Positions 1 to 9,325 are shown, numbered from the stretch's first letter. The stretch: DNA of 64,000 bases from Pseudoalteromonas sp. N1230-9 (GCF_032716425.1 NZ_CP090419.1:3593001-3657000), one strand, 5' to 3'. Numbers and translations: made by a program. Notes: generated from the sequence alone by a model not told the origin.

Positions 1-117
1 TGTTGGTGCAGGCAAAATCAGTCTAGATCAACTAGTGTTAAAACGTAGTCAGGCATAACATTTATCCCAGCAAATAACCTAGGTTGTTGGCTGAATTTGT
101 TTTTAAGGGGCGCAAAT

Positions 118-984
118 ATGGCAACGTTATTAACAGCAACCAGCCACGATATTGGTGGGCTCGATGTAAAACGCATCTTGCCGCATTTTGACAAAAAAAT
201 GGTTGGCCCATTTATCTTTTTTGACCACATGGGGCCAAATCACTTTCCTCGCGGTGAAGGCATAAATGTGAGGCCTCACCCTCATATTGGCTTATCAACG
301 CTCACTTATTTATTTACTGGCAGTATTTACCATCGCGATTCGCTAGGTAATAGCCTGCAAATAGAACCCGGCGATGTTAACTGGATGACCGCAGGTCGCG
401 GTATAGTTCACTCAGAAAGAGAAAGCCTTGAAGTGCGGGCGAGCGAGCACGACATTAATGGTCTGCAATGCTGGGTTGCTCTACCTGAGAGCATGACTGA
501 AATAGCACCACGTTTTGAACATATCAAAAAACAGCAACTGCCTGAGAGAATCGAAAAAGGCGTGCTGATGCGACTCATCGTGGGGGATGCCTATGGCTTA
601 AGCTCCCCTGTGAAAAACTACTCACCAATGTTTTATGTAGATACAGTAGCCGAGCAAGGTAGCCATATAACTAAACCGCATCCTCATCATGAAACCGCCG
701 TGTATGTTATTTATGGTGAAATTAGTGTGGGTGATACTCGCTATACCCAAGGTAACTTTGTGCTACTTGATGACAGCGAACACGAAATAACGACATTGGT
801 CCACAGCCGCTTTATTTTACTTGGTGGCAGTAAATTTAATAAAGTTCCGTATTTACACTGGAATTTTGTCGCTTACAGCAAAGAGCGCATCGAGCAAGCA
901 AAACAAGATTGGCAAGCACAGCGCTTTGCAAGCATTCCTGGTGATGAGCTTGAGTATATTGAGTTGCCCACTGCTAAAAAGTAA
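118..984 (+). CDS. Pirin family protein
   Basis: Pirin-like bicupin protein of 288 residues; family members are metal-binding cupins, some with quercetin dioxygenase activity, but the substrate here is unknown. The N-terminal cupin has the typical pirin block RPHPHIGLSTLTY followed by GDVNWMTAGRGIVHSER, which supply the metal-binding histidines and glutamate. No signal peptide, so cytoplasmic. I chose the ATG at 118 because AGGGG lies about 8 bases upstream; an in-frame TTG at 97 overlaps that ribosome site. A LysR regulator follows on the same strand 55 bases later. The family call is firm, the activity is not. Confidence 0.9.
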   Translation: MATLLTATSHDIGGLDVKRILPHFDKKMVGPFIFFDHMGPNHFPRGEGINVRPHPHIGLSTLTYLFTGSIYHRDSLGNSLQIEPGDVNWMTAGRGIVHSERESLEVRASEHDINGLQCWVALPESMTEIAPRFEHIKKQQLPERIEKGVLMRLIVGDAYGLSSPVKNYSPMFYVDTVAEQGSHITKPHPHHETAVYVIYGEISVGDTRYTQGNFVLLDDSEHEITTLVHSRFILLGGSKFNKVPYLHWNFVAYSKERIEQAKQDWQAQRFASIPGDELEYIELPTAKK

Positions 985-1038
985 ACTTTTTCAGCATTTA
1001 CAGGTACTATTAGGCAGTTAAGTAAGCAAAGGAACATC

Positions 1039-1926
1039 ATGCTAAGAATTACGCTAGAACAGTGGCGCATGTTTCGTGCTGTTGTTGAATTTGGAGGCTT
1101 TAACCAGGCCTCACAAGGCATTCATAAAAGCCAATCGAGTATTCATAATGCGGTTGGTAAAATTGAATCTGCACTCAATGTAAAATTATTCAGCATTCAA
1201 GGCCGCAAAACCGTGCTCACTGAAGCCGGCGAAATGATGCTACGCCGCGCCAATTACTTACTCGATGAAGCCGCTAAGGTTGAGGCCATTGGGCAAACCT
1301 TGGGTGAAGGTATCGAAAGTAAATTGCGCATTGCTGTTGATGCTATTTTCCCACAACAATTGCTTTATAAAGTACTTAACGACACGTCATCGCAATACCC
1401 GCAACTGCGTATTGAGTTGCATGAGTCTGTACTAATGGGGGGCAATGAATTGCTCGCAAACGATCAGGTTGATATTGCTATTACCGGCTTTCCAATTGCG
1501 GCAAACTTTCATGAAGAATTATGTGATATCGAGTTTATTGCCGTCGCCCATCCAGATCACCCTTTGCATGCGATAGAGCGTGAAATCACCCTCGAAGATT
1601 TAAAATCACATCGCCAAATTGTGGTTCGCGATTCAGCGAATAAGCACAAACAAGATGGTGGCTGGTTAGGTGCCGATCAGCGCTGGACCGTCACTCATAT
1701 GCGCACGTCGATTGATATGATCAGTAATGGACTGGGCTTTGCGTGGTTACCAAAAGTCGCGATAGAAAAACAACTTGCGACTGGGCAAATGAAAGCTCTT
1801 AATTTAACCCATAACAGCAGTCGCAGCGCTAAATTACATTTGCTCTTTAAAGACGGTGATAAACTGGGCCCGGCAGCACGCGCATTTCTTGGCGAGTTGC
1901 GTTATCAAGTAATGGAAAACCTATAG
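1039..1926 (+). CDS. LysR family transcriptional regulator
   Basis: LysR-type regulator, 295 residues, normal family length. An N-terminal winged helix-turn-helix (about residues 5-65, with GGFNQASQGIHKSQSSIHNAVGK-like recognition segment) is followed by the substrate-binding effector domain starting near residue 92. The ATG at 1039 has AAGGAA about 7 bases upstream. It lies 55 bases after the pirin gene on the same strand, and its 3' end overlaps the convergent lactonase gene by six bases. LysR proteins often control adjacent genes, so the pirin gene is one possible target; this is inference. The effector cannot be told from sequence. Confidence 0.93.
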   Translation: MLRITLEQWRMFRAVVEFGGFNQASQGIHKSQSSIHNAVGKIESALNVKLFSIQGRKTVLTEAGEMMLRRANYLLDEAAKVEAIGQTLGEGIESKLRIAVDAIFPQQLLYKVLNDTSSQYPQLRIELHESVLMGGNELLANDQVDIAITGFPIAANFHEELCDIEFIAVAHPDHPLHAIEREITLEDLKSHRQIVVRDSANKHKQDGGWLGADQRWTVTHMRTSIDMISNGLGFAWLPKVAIEKQLATGQMKALNLTHNSSRSAKLHLLFKDGDKLGPAARAFLGELRYQVMENL

Positions 1927-2805
1927 CTTCAAAGGCGTTTCAGCAATGCCTTTAACGCCCGGCTCGAGAATAAACACGCCACCACTGTGCGGGTAATCAG
2001 CGAGTACCGAGTTTTCGAGCCCTACTGCCGCAGTTGTCACCGCAAGGTGCGTAAGCTCTTCACCAACAAATGCGACACTGGTAACACGTGGTGCAGGCAA
2101 GCGAATAAACTGCACTTGCTCACCGCTTGGCGCAAAACGATACACGCCATAACCATTCCATGCAGCAACCCAAAGATGATCTTCGCTATCAACGGTCATG
2201 CCATCAGGAAAACCCATATTGTCAGTAAAGCGAATAAATTCTTGTTTATCAGCAAGCTCGCCTTGTTCACTCAGAGTAAAGCGGTAGATTGTTTGTTTAT
2301 CTGAATCTGTAGAATATAGAAACTGACCATTTTTACTTACCGCAGGGCCATTACTAATGGTGTAGTCATGATCAACGGCTATCGGAGCTTGACCATGGCC
2401 AAAACGATATAGCTTGCCACTATTGGTTTGCTCTTGAGAGTCCATTGAGCCAAAAAAGCCAAACCCTTGGCGAGACGTTTTACCATCGTTTAAGCGGTTT
2501 TGTGAAGGTTCGTGGTCAATTGCATAAAGGAGTTCGCGGCTAAAGTCTTTGCTATTTAGCGTATAAACGCCTTTGGCAAAGCCTGCAACTAACTCTGCTT
2601 GCTCGGTTTCCATCACCCAACAAATAGGTTCTGGCATGGCAAACTGGCTAACGCGCATCGATTGGCAGTCTAAACGAAACAAACGCTGCCCTAAAATATC
2701 GACCCAAAATAAACAGTTATGCGCCTTTGCAAAATAGGCACCTTCGCCTAATTGGCATTGGCTAGAAATGATTATTTTAATGGTGTCATCGAGCATTGGC
2801 TTCAT
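1921..2805 (-). CDS. SMP-30/gluconolactonase family sugar lactonase
   Basis: Six-bladed beta-propeller sugar-lactone lactonase, 294 residues, without signal peptide. It opens its aldonolactone to the acid in oxidative sugar pathways. Visible family marks are LGEGAYF near the N-terminus, NRLNDGKTS (metal-binding Asn/Asp), ISNGPAVS, and FPDGMTVDSEDHLWVAAW. From memory the sequence follows Caulobacter XylC, the xylonolactonase, closely. The neighbouring SDR is XylB-like, so the two may form the first steps of D-xylose or L-arabinose oxidation. No dehydratase for the next step is in the window. The start has no convincing ribosome site; the second Met (three codons in) is an alternative. Confidence 0.85.
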   Translation of the reverse strand: MKPMLDDTIKIIISSQCQLGEGAYFAKAHNCLFWVDILGQRLFRLDCQSMRVSQFAMPEPICWVMETEQAELVAGFAKGVYTLNSKDFSRELLYAIDHEPSQNRLNDGKTSRQGFGFFGSMDSQEQTNSGKLYRFGHGQAPIAVDHDYTISNGPAVSKNGQFLYSTDSDKQTIYRFTLSEQGELADKQEFIRFTDNMGFPDGMTVDSEDHLWVAAWNGYGVYRFAPSGEQVQFIRLPAPRVTSVAFVGEELTHLAVTTAAVGLENSVLADYPHSGGVFILEPGVKGIAETPLKL

Positions 2806-2832
2806 TACACAAAAAGCTGAACTATTCTCATT

Positions 2833-3540
2833 CTATCTGTGTATGAAAATAAGTGCTAGACCAGATAAACCAGCCACCAGCAAGATGATGCCGCGAATGG
2901 CCTTTTCATTGAGGTTATTATTAATCACAAAAGATAGACCCCAACCAGTTAAAATTGCAGGTAAACATAAGAAAAACAGCTTCACATCGCTGATATCAGC
3001 AGAGCCTGTAAGCATTAATACAATAATGCCAAACAGGTTTATGAATACGAAAAAGGCACTCAGATTCGCTTTAATTTTGTCTTTATCTTCAGCTTGATAA
3101 AGTAACCCCATCGGCGCGCCACCAGCGGAAGTCGTGGTCCCTAAAAAGCCCGATGACATTGACGCAAGCAAGCTAGTGATTGTGGAGATTTTCGGTTTCA
3201 TACCTATAACAGATAAAGCTACCACGACCAAAATACTCACCCCGAGCAAGAGTTGATACTGCTTGGCATTGACATACCACATCACCACAGCGGCGAAGAT
3301 AACCCCCACTGCACCACCGATTATGGATATGCCCGTTTGTTTCATGTCTATTGCACCACGGTGTTTTATCATTAACACCGACGTTAAAAACAGCGCATTC
3401 AAAATCATAGGACCTGGTACCAGTTCTGGCATTAGCCAGTAAAGGACAGGCACACATAACATACCTAACCCAAAGCCAATAACACTTTGTAGGCAAGCGC
3501 CAATAATCAAAATTAAATAAACAAGAACAAAGTCGGTCAA
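2833..3540 (-). CDS. TSUP (TauE/SafE) family membrane transporter
   Basis: Polytopic membrane protein of 235 residues with about seven to eight hydrophobic segments, in the TauE/SafE (TSUP) family of putative anion exporters. The first helix carries the usual GxxLQSVIGFGLGM stretch, and the repeat SSGFLGTTTSAGGAPMGL marks the second half. The start is a TTG at 3540, preceded by AAGGTGG eight bases upstream. It sits between the XylB-like dehydrogenase and the lactonase in the same direction, so it may export a sugar acid or related anion; that is inference from position only. Confidence 0.85.
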   Translation of the reverse strand: MTDFVLVYLILIIGACLQSVIGFGLGMLCVPVLYWLMPELVPGPMILNALFLTSVLMIKHRGAIDMKQTGISIIGGAVGVIFAAVVMWYVNAKQYQLLLGVSILVVVALSVIGMKPKISTITSLLASMSSGFLGTTTSAGGAPMGLLYQAEDKDKIKANLSAFFVFINLFGIIVLMLTGSADISDVKLFFLCLPAILTGWGLSFVINNNLNEKAIRGIILLVAGLSGLALIFIHR

Positions 3541-3668
3541 ACTTTCTTACCACCTTCCTAAGTATGAGCTCTGCTGATTCTATAACCCATATTTTATTAT
3601 TATAGTACCATTTGAATTACATAAAAAATTTTATCGCAAGTTAGCTATTTTGCAATCGCTTTGAAAGA

Positions 3669-4448
3669 TTAAGTCCAACCTGCATCTACTATCAGTGATT
3701 GTGCTGTCATCATGCAGCTGTCATCAGCGGCTAAAAACAACGCGGCATTGACAACATGGTCTGGTTGAATTGTTTCATTAATACATTGACTTAAACGAAC
3801 ATCTTCAATCATTTCTGGGGTTAGCCAATGAGTGATTTGACGCTCTGTCATCACCCAACCTGGTACCAATGAATTTACACGAATATTATCTTTACCATAT
3901 GAAGCAGCTAATGAACGGGTTAAACCTTCAATCCCTGCTTTTGCTGTTGTGTAGGCAGGCATGCCAGTTTGCTTAATACGCCAGCTTACCGACCCCATAT
4001 TGATAATGCTACCACCACCTAAACGCTGCATGTGTTCAACCACTGCTTGTGATGAAAAGAAACACGGGCGTAAGTTAACTGCAAACTTGTCTTCCCAATA
4101 TTTCACATCCATATTTTCCGCGGCATGACGGGTGTCATCGGCGGCGTTATTAATTAACACACCAATGTCACCCTGTTGCTGGCGAGTTTGCTCAATGGCC
4201 GCTTTTAAGGCTTCGACATCACGTATGTCACAATGAATAAATTGTGGATCAAACTCATATTTACCAGCTAATTTTGCGCATAAAGCATCACTTTGCTCGG
4301 TTGCAATATCAACAAAGGTGACTTTCGCGCCCTGCTCACAGAACCGCGTTACCATTACTTCACCAATTCCCGATGCACCGCCAGTAATAAACACACTCTT
4401 ACCAGCGAGGCTTGGGTAAACTGTTTTTAGCTCGTTTGAATTTGGCAT
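3669..4448 (-). CDS. SDR family NAD(P)-dependent sugar dehydrogenase (XylB-like)
   Basis: Classical short-chain dehydrogenase of 259 residues. The Rossmann motif TGGASGIG is near residues 19-26, followed by an acidic FVDIA, NNAA, and the catalytic Ser...Tyr-x3-Lys (GSVSW, then PAYTTAKAGIEG). The C-terminus ends in VDAGWT. The opening YPSLAGKSVFITGG and several later blocks recall Caulobacter XylB, D-xylose 1-dehydrogenase. In this arabinan locus an L-arabinose or D-xylose 1-dehydrogenase is the best guess. It lies about 45 bases after the GntR gene in the same direction and probably shares its transcript. Cofactor preference is not settled. Confidence 0.88.
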   Translation of the reverse strand: MPNSNELKTVYPSLAGKSVFITGGASGIGEVMVTRFCEQGAKVTFVDIATEQSDALCAKLAGKYEFDPQFIHCDIRDVEALKAAIEQTRQQQGDIGVLINNAADDTRHAAENMDVKYWEDKFAVNLRPCFFSSQAVVEHMQRLGGGSIINMGSVSWRIKQTGMPAYTTAKAGIEGLTRSLAASYGKDNIRVNSLVPGWVMTERQITHWLTPEMIEDVRLSQCINETIQPDHVVNAALFLAADDSCMMTAQSLIVDAGWT

Positions 4449-4493
4449 GATAACCTTTTGTTTTAAAGTAATTACAACGTCAAGAAGCGATAC

Positions 4494-5216
4494 TTATTGA
4501 GCCGCTTCTTTATCAGCGATTTCTTTTTCAATAAACGCCATTGCTTCATCAATCATGTACGTCATCATGTTTTTAGCACGCTCAGGGTCACCGCTTGCAA
4601 TTGCGTTATACACTTTAAAGTGTTCTTCAGCGATAGCCTTCTTATTGCCTTTAGCGGGTGTAGTATGTTGAATACTCACATGTAATGCGGTGCGAATAAA
4701 GTCACGTAATTGATAGAAAAAACGGTTACCACTGGCGTGTAAAATTGCCGTGTGGAAGGCAAGGTCTGGCTCATGCATTACGCCTTCAGGCTCTTCTGCT
4801 GCCGCTTGCATTTTATCGAGTGCAATTTTAATTTCTGCGATGGCTGCTTGATCGCCTTTTCTTGCAGCAAGTGCCGCTGCTTGTGGTTCAATCGCCAAGC
4901 GAACCTGCAAAAACTCTTTTAATACATATAATGATGGGCTGCTCTCAAGCAACCATTTCAATACGCTTGTGTCGTATAAGTTCCAGTTCTCCGCTGACTC
5001 CACACGAATACCTTGTCGTGGACGAGAAGAAATCAGTCCTTTTGCAGCGAGCATTTTCACTGCTTCACGAACAGCTGTGCGACTAATACCATACACTTCA
5101 CATAATTGTGCTTCGGTTGGTAGCCCCGTTTCAGTATTGTAATCACCAACAATGATTGCTTTACCAAGCTCATTGGTAACTTGTTGTGATAGGTTTAAAT
5201 TCTCTAAACGCGCCAT
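4494..5216 (-). CDS. GntR/FadR-family transcriptional regulator (FCD domain)
   Basis: Regulator of 240 residues with a GntR winged helix (about 10-75; LPTEAQLCEVYGISRTAVREAVKML) and a C-terminal FCD effector domain with the metal-binding pattern Asp...His...His (DLAFHTAIL, later HTTPAKG and AEEHFKV). This domain normally binds sugar acids or other carboxylates. AGGAA lies just upstream of the ATG. It heads a leftward operon with the XylB-like dehydrogenase and faces the Na+/sugar symporter. No AraC-type activator is in the window, so this is the likeliest regulator of the arabinose genes. That role is inferred. Confidence 0.93.
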   Translation of the reverse strand: MARLENLNLSQQVTNELGKAIIVGDYNTETGLPTEAQLCEVYGISRTAVREAVKMLAAKGLISSRPRQGIRVESAENWNLYDTSVLKWLLESSPSLYVLKEFLQVRLAIEPQAAALAARKGDQAAIAEIKIALDKMQAAAEEPEGVMHEPDLAFHTAILHASGNRFFYQLRDFIRTALHVSIQHTTPAKGNKKAIAEEHFKVYNAIASGDPERAKNMMTYMIDEAMAFIEKEIADKEAAQ

Positions 5217-5238
5217 AAGTGTTCCTCAAAAGATCTGG

Positions 5239-5259
5239 GTATATGATACATTTATATAC
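5239..5259. promoter_or_regulatory. Inverted repeat in the gntR-symporter intergenic region
   Basis: Starts GTATATGATAC and ends TTATATAC. The first 11 bases are a GTAT-ATG-ATAC palindrome, and the outer GTATAT/ATATAC arms are also inverted. It lies just upstream of the GntR ribosome site, where an autoregulatory operator would sit. It resembles the GTATNATA motif found at other genes of the locus. Confidence 0.45.
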
Positions 5260-5476
5260 TGCTTCCGTCATCCTGCAAATTATTCTTTATAATCAATAAC
5301 AAAGATAAAAACACCCAGAATAATTGAACAAAAACCGAGCGTTTAAGTCACTATTTTCTGTACTGGCTGTCACCTTATTTTAACAAATCTCTTTAACTCA
5401 ACCCATTTATAATATAATATTTTTATTTGACAAATATAAAACAATATTCACTTTTCATAATTAGGTGGAACACACA

Positions 5477-7105
5477 ATGGTCGAACTGAGTACCTTAGAC
5501 TGGACAGTGCTGGCAGGATTTTTTGTCCTGTTACTAGGCGTTGTCGTGATGTCTATGCGACAAAAAGAAGAAGACACCGCTGATTACTTTTTAGCGGGCC
5601 GTAATGCAAGTTGGTTAGTAATTGGTGCCTCTATTTTCGCATCAAACATTGGCTCGGAACATTTAGTGGGCCTTTCAGGTTCAGGTGCACAATCGGGTAT
5701 GGCACTGGCTCACTGGGAGATGCAATCGTGGATCATTCTACTACTCGGTTGGATTTTCGTGCCTTTCTATTGGAGTAGTAAAGTCTACACCATGCCAGAG
5801 TTCCTAGAGCGCCGCTTTAACTCTAAATCACGTACTTTCTTATCTGTAATCTCATTGATTAGTTATGTATTAACTAAGGTAGCGGTGACGGTTTATGCCG
5901 GCGGTATTGCATTTAAAACAATCTTAGGTATCGAGAGCATTTGGGGTATAGACTTCTTCTGGATCTCAGCTATTGGCCTTGTGGTGATCACCGGTATTTA
6001 TACGGTGCTTGGTGGTATGAAAGCCATTATGTGGACTTCAGTGCTGCAAACTCCAGTGCTCATTATTGGCTCCTTAGTCATATTAGTGGTTGGTCTAGAT
6101 AAAGTTGGAGGCTGGGCAGAAGTTGAGCGTATCAACGATGCTAATATGCACCTTATACGTAGTGCTTCAGATGCTGAATTCCCATGGCCAGGCATTGTAT
6201 TTGGTTCATTCATTATTGGTTTTTGGTATTGGTGTACAGACCAATACATCGTACAACGTGTTTTATCTGCAAAAGGCATTAAAGAAGCCCGTCGCGGTAC
6301 CATGTTCGCAGGTTACTTAAAGCTACTTCCTGTATTTATCTTCTTAGTACCAGGCATGATTGCATACGCATTGAATGTTAAGGGTATTATTAGCTATGAA
6401 AGTGCTGATCAAGCCTTCCCTACTCTCGTTGCTGAGCTATTACCGGCCGGCGTTAAAGGAATTGTAATTGGTGGTTTAGTCGCGGCGCTTATGAGCTCGT
6501 TAGCATCATTATTTAACTCATCAGCGACCTTATTTACCATTGATTTTTATAAGAAATTCAAACCTGAATCATCTGAGAAGCACCTTCTTAAAGTAGGCCG
6601 TATTGCCACTATCGTAATTGTTATATTAGGCCTATTGTGGATACCCGTCATGAGCTTAATTGCCGATGTGCTGTATGAATATCTACAAAGTGTGCAGTCG
6701 CTTATTGCACCAGGTATTGCAGCAGTATTCTTACTCGGTTTATGTAGTAAACGCATCACTCCAACAGCGGGTTTTGTGGGCTTAGTGTCGGGTTTTGTAC
6801 TTGGTATGATCCGCTTAGTGTTACTGCCATTTAAAGATGATTTAACAGGTTCATCATTTGCGTGGATCACCACAATGAACTGGTTATATTACTGTATTCT
6901 GCTATTTGTCGTGGTCGTTGCGATTATGATTGTGGTGAGTATTTTCACCAAGCAAGCAGACGAAGAACAATTGAAAGGTCTGACTTTCTCAAGCCTAGAT
7001 AAAGCAACCATGAAAGAAGTGGCTGCTGGCTTAGATAAGTGGGATTACATTCATACCGCAGGTATTATTGGTATTACTGCCTTTATTTACTACCGCTTCT
7101 GGTAA
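5477..7105 (+). CDS. Sodium:solute symporter (SGLT-like), probable pentose uptake
   Basis: SSS-family sodium/sugar symporter of 542 residues with about 14 membrane helices. Blocks such as ADYFLAGRNASWLVIGAS, FASNIGSEHLVGLSGSGA, YTMPEFLERRF and SSLASLFNSSATLFTIDFYKKF match the Vibrio vSGLT family closely. It should carry a monosaccharide into the cytoplasm with Na+, and L-arabinose is the natural candidate in this locus. I start it at the ATG at 5477, with AGGTGG eight bases upstream; the GTG at 5465 overlaps that site. It is divergent from the GntR regulator, and a strong terminator follows its end. Sugar specificity is inferred. Confidence 0.9.
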   Translation: MVELSTLDWTVLAGFFVLLLGVVVMSMRQKEEDTADYFLAGRNASWLVIGASIFASNIGSEHLVGLSGSGAQSGMALAHWEMQSWIILLLGWIFVPFYWSSKVYTMPEFLERRFNSKSRTFLSVISLISYVLTKVAVTVYAGGIAFKTILGIESIWGIDFFWISAIGLVVITGIYTVLGGMKAIMWTSVLQTPVLIIGSLVILVVGLDKVGGWAEVERINDANMHLIRSASDAEFPWPGIVFGSFIIGFWYWCTDQYIVQRVLSAKGIKEARRGTMFAGYLKLLPVFIFLVPGMIAYALNVKGIISYESADQAFPTLVAELLPAGVKGIVIGGLVAALMSSLASLFNSSATLFTIDFYKKFKPESSEKHLLKVGRIATIVIVILGLLWIPVMSLIADVLYEYLQSVQSLIAPGIAAVFLLGLCSKRITPTAGFVGLVSGFVLGMIRLVLLPFKDDLTGSSFAWITTMNWLYYCILLFVVVVAIMIVVSIFTKQADEEQLKGLTFSSLDKATMKEVAAGLDKWDYIHTAGIIGITAFIYYRFW

Positions 7106-7127
7106 TCGTTCATTCCCAAAGTTGTAG

Positions 7128-7150
7128 GGCGCCAATTGGCGCCTTTTTTT
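7128..7150 (+). terminator. Rho-independent terminator after the symporter
   Basis: GGCGCC-AATT-GGCGCC hairpin followed by seven T, 23 bases after the symporter stop. It overlaps the stop codon of the convergent GH43 gene. Confidence 0.9.
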
Positions 7151-8177
7151 AATCAGCGAGTTCTAGTGAAAACACTGGAAAGCCGTTTTTATCCCACGTA
7201 ATAATGCGTGCTCGCGCATGGCGATTAGGATCTGTAAGCGGTGTGCCTTTCAGCTCTTTATAATCACGACTGTGATAAATCATTAAATCAGTTACACCAT
7301 CTTCAGCTTTTACAAAACTGTTGTGCCCAGGGCCAAAACGTCCTAGCTCAGCATGGGTGGTAAACACCGGCTCAGCTTTCTTATGCCAACTAGCAGGGTC
7401 AAGTAAATCAGCATTCACATCTGCCCATAGCAAACCCATCGCATACCGATGATCGGTGGCACTGGCTGAATAAGTGACAAATATTTTATCGCCATGGGTG
7501 ATGACTGCTGCACCTTCGTTTACCTTGTAGCCTTGCACTTCCCAATCAAGGGTTGGCTCTGTAATCGCGATAATGGGCTCTTTAATTGATGTTGGTGAGT
7601 CCATTTCAGCTAACCATAAAGCTGAGTTATAAGTTGCAGGCTGGTTCTGCTGCGCCCAAATCATGTAACGCTTACCCTTGTGCGTAAAACTTGTGGCATC
7701 AAGCGAAAAGCTATCAAGGTGGCTGGTGACTTGCCCCATTTCTTGCCACTCACCTTGCATCGGGTTAGCACTGTCGTTTTTAAGTGCATACATGCGAATA
7801 CTGAATGGCTTTTCGATATCACCTGCGGCAAAGTAGATATACCAACTGCCATCAATCTGATGTAGCTCTGGAGCCCAAATATTGACACTCATTGGGCCTT
7901 TATCACGCTTTTGCCAAATAACCTTTGGCTCAGCTAATTTTAAATCGTTTAAACGACAAGCTTGGCGCAGCTCAATTTCATCAAATTTCGGCGAACTACC
8001 AATAAACGTGTAACAGCCACTTTTATCATCACGAACTAACCAAGGATCAGCACGTTTGAGTACTATGGGGTTGTCAATTGGCGCTAAAGCCTTGCTACTA
8101 TTAGCATCAGCAAGGGCTGACAATGGTGAGGCGCTTAACGCACTAAGAAGCGTTAGCCGAGATAATTTTTTGAGCAT
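7149..8177 (-). CDS. GH43 (subfamily 26-type) exo-alpha-1,5-L-arabinofuranosidase
   Basis: Exported GH43 of 342 residues. A signal peptide (MLKKLSRLTLLSALSASPLSALA) precedes a five-bladed propeller. The GH43 catalytic triad is visible as ADPW (Asp44), LDAT in the middle and VNEGA. The order and the segments APELHQIDGSWYIYFA, LDWEVQGYKVNEGA and FGPGHNSF match GH43_26 exo-1,5-alpha-L-arabinofuranosidases that release arabinose from arabinan ends. I place the start at 8177, with AGGACAC about 6 bases upstream; 25 codons further upstream are in frame but lack a ribosome site. It is divergent from the endo-arabinanase gene and shares its promoter region. Confidence 0.88.
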   Translation of the reverse strand: MLKKLSRLTLLSALSASPLSALADANSSKALAPIDNPIVLKRADPWLVRDDKSGCYTFIGSSPKFDEIELRQACRLNDLKLAEPKVIWQKRDKGPMSVNIWAPELHQIDGSWYIYFAAGDIEKPFSIRMYALKNDSANPMQGEWQEMGQVTSHLDSFSLDATSFTHKGKRYMIWAQQNQPATYNSALWLAEMDSPTSIKEPIIAITEPTLDWEVQGYKVNEGAAVITHGDKIFVTYSASATDHRYAMGLLWADVNADLLDPASWHKKAEPVFTTHAELGRFGPGHNSFVKAEDGVTDLMIYHSRDYKELKGTPLTDPNRHARARIITWDKNGFPVFSLELAD

Positions 8178-8215
8178 AATGTGTCCTGTAATTCGTCTCG
8201 ATTTTATTGTTAATA

Positions 8216-8228
8216 TTGTATTACATAT
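8216..8228 (+). promoter_or_regulatory. Candidate operator between divergent GH43 genes
   Basis: TTGTATTACATAT lies 39 bases upstream of the GH43_26 start and about 53 bases before the endo-arabinanase start. It is a weak match to the motif TWGTATNATAA found at araB, tal and galM. Confidence 0.35.
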
Positions 8229-8280
8229 TATATAGTAGCTGAATGAACACAAGAGTTAAAACAACAAAAGGTATTCAAGC

Positions 8281-9285
8281 ATGAGACCCGTAAGTAACGT
8301 GACACAAGTAATGAAGTGGCTTTCAACAGGGCTACTTTTTTCTGCCGCAGCCGTATCTGCAAAGCAAGTTGAAGTACACGATCCGGTAATGACCAAAGAA
8401 GGCGACACGTACTATGTCTTTAGCACAGGCCCGGGCATTACCTATTATGAGTCGAAAGATTTAACCAACTGGAAACTCACAGGCCGCGTTTTTAAAGATG
8501 AGCCAAGTTGGGCAAAGCGTATTTCACCAAGTTTTGATGGCCACTTATGGGCACCCGATGTGTACGAGAAAAATGGTAAGTTTTACCTTTATTACTCAGT
8601 CTCTGCATTTGGCAAAAACACCTCAGCAATTGGTGTAACGGTTAACGAAACCCTTGACCCATCATCACCTGATTACAAGTGGATTGATTACGGCATTGTG
8701 GTTGAATCAGTGCCTGAGCGCGACGATTGGAACGCTATCGACCCTGCAATTATCGAAGATGACAATGGTACACCGTGGATGAGCTTTGGTTCGTTCTGGG
8801 GTGGTCTTAAACTAGTACAACTTGATGATGACATGGTGCGCTTAGCAAAACCTGAAAAATGGCATCACATTGCGAGTCGCCCAAACACGGAACATGGCCC
8901 AATTGAAGCACCTTATATCTTTAAAAAGAATGGCTATTACTACCTGTTTGTTTCGTTTGATAAATGCTGCCGTGGCGTAGAGAGTACTTACAATGTACGC
9001 GTAGGCCGCAGTAAAAACATCGAAGGCCCATATTTAGATCAACAAGGTCGCTCTATGGTTGATGGCGGTGGCAGTTTAGTTATTGAAGGTAACAAAGATT
9101 GGGCAGCCCTTGGCCATAGTGCTGCATACACCTTTGATGGTAAAGACTATTTAGTATTACACGCCTACGAAACAGCCGATAACGGCGTGCAAAAGCTACG
9201 TATTTTACCTATGAGTTGGAAAAACGATTGGCCGGTTGTTAACCCCACCGACCTAAATAAGCTCAAAACCAAGCTTAAGAAATAA
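8281..9285 (+). CDS. GH43 (subfamily 5-type) endo-alpha-1,5-L-arabinanase
   Basis: Exported endo-arabinanase of 334 residues, cutting alpha-1,5-arabinan internally. A short signal sequence (residues about 11-27) precedes the propeller. Catalytic residues are seen as VHDP (Asp34), AIDP (Asp154) and IEAP (Glu209), at positions very like those of Cellvibrio Arb43A (Asp38, Asp158, Glu221). The conserved segment FDKCCRGVESTYNVRVGRS is also shared with that family. It is divergent from the exo-acting GH43, so the two would be induced together and act in sequence. The ATG at 8281 has AAAGG about 10 bases upstream; a second Met at residue 11 is possible. Confidence 0.9.
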   Translation: MRPVSNVTQVMKWLSTGLLFSAAAVSAKQVEVHDPVMTKEGDTYYVFSTGPGITYYESKDLTNWKLTGRVFKDEPSWAKRISPSFDGHLWAPDVYEKNGKFYLYYSVSAFGKNTSAIGVTVNETLDPSSPDYKWIDYGIVVESVPERDDWNAIDPAIIEDDNGTPWMSFGSFWGGLKLVQLDDDMVRLAKPEKWHHIASRPNTEHGPIEAPYIFKKNGYYYLFVSFDKCCRGVESTYNVRVGRSKNIEGPYLDQQGRSMVDGGGSLVIEGNKDWAALGHSAAYTFDGKDYLVLHAYETADNGVQKLRILPMSWKNDWPVVNPTDLNKLKTKLKK

Positions 9286-9300
9286 TTATTCAAACCAAAA

Positions 9301-9325
9301 AAACCTGCATAATTGCAGGTTTTTT
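9301..9325 (+). terminator. Rho-independent terminator after the endo-arabinanase
   Basis: AAACCTGCA-TAAT-TGCAGGTTT hairpin followed by further T residues, 16 bases after the stop. Confidence 0.88.

Noticed and set aside
97..117. Earlier TTG start of the pirin gene
   Set aside because: It overlaps the good AGGGG ribosome site that serves the ATG at 118.
1987..2304. Plus-strand ORF of 105 codons inside the lactonase gene
   Set aside because: It has no ribosome site and a composition typical of an antisense shadow of a conserved gene.
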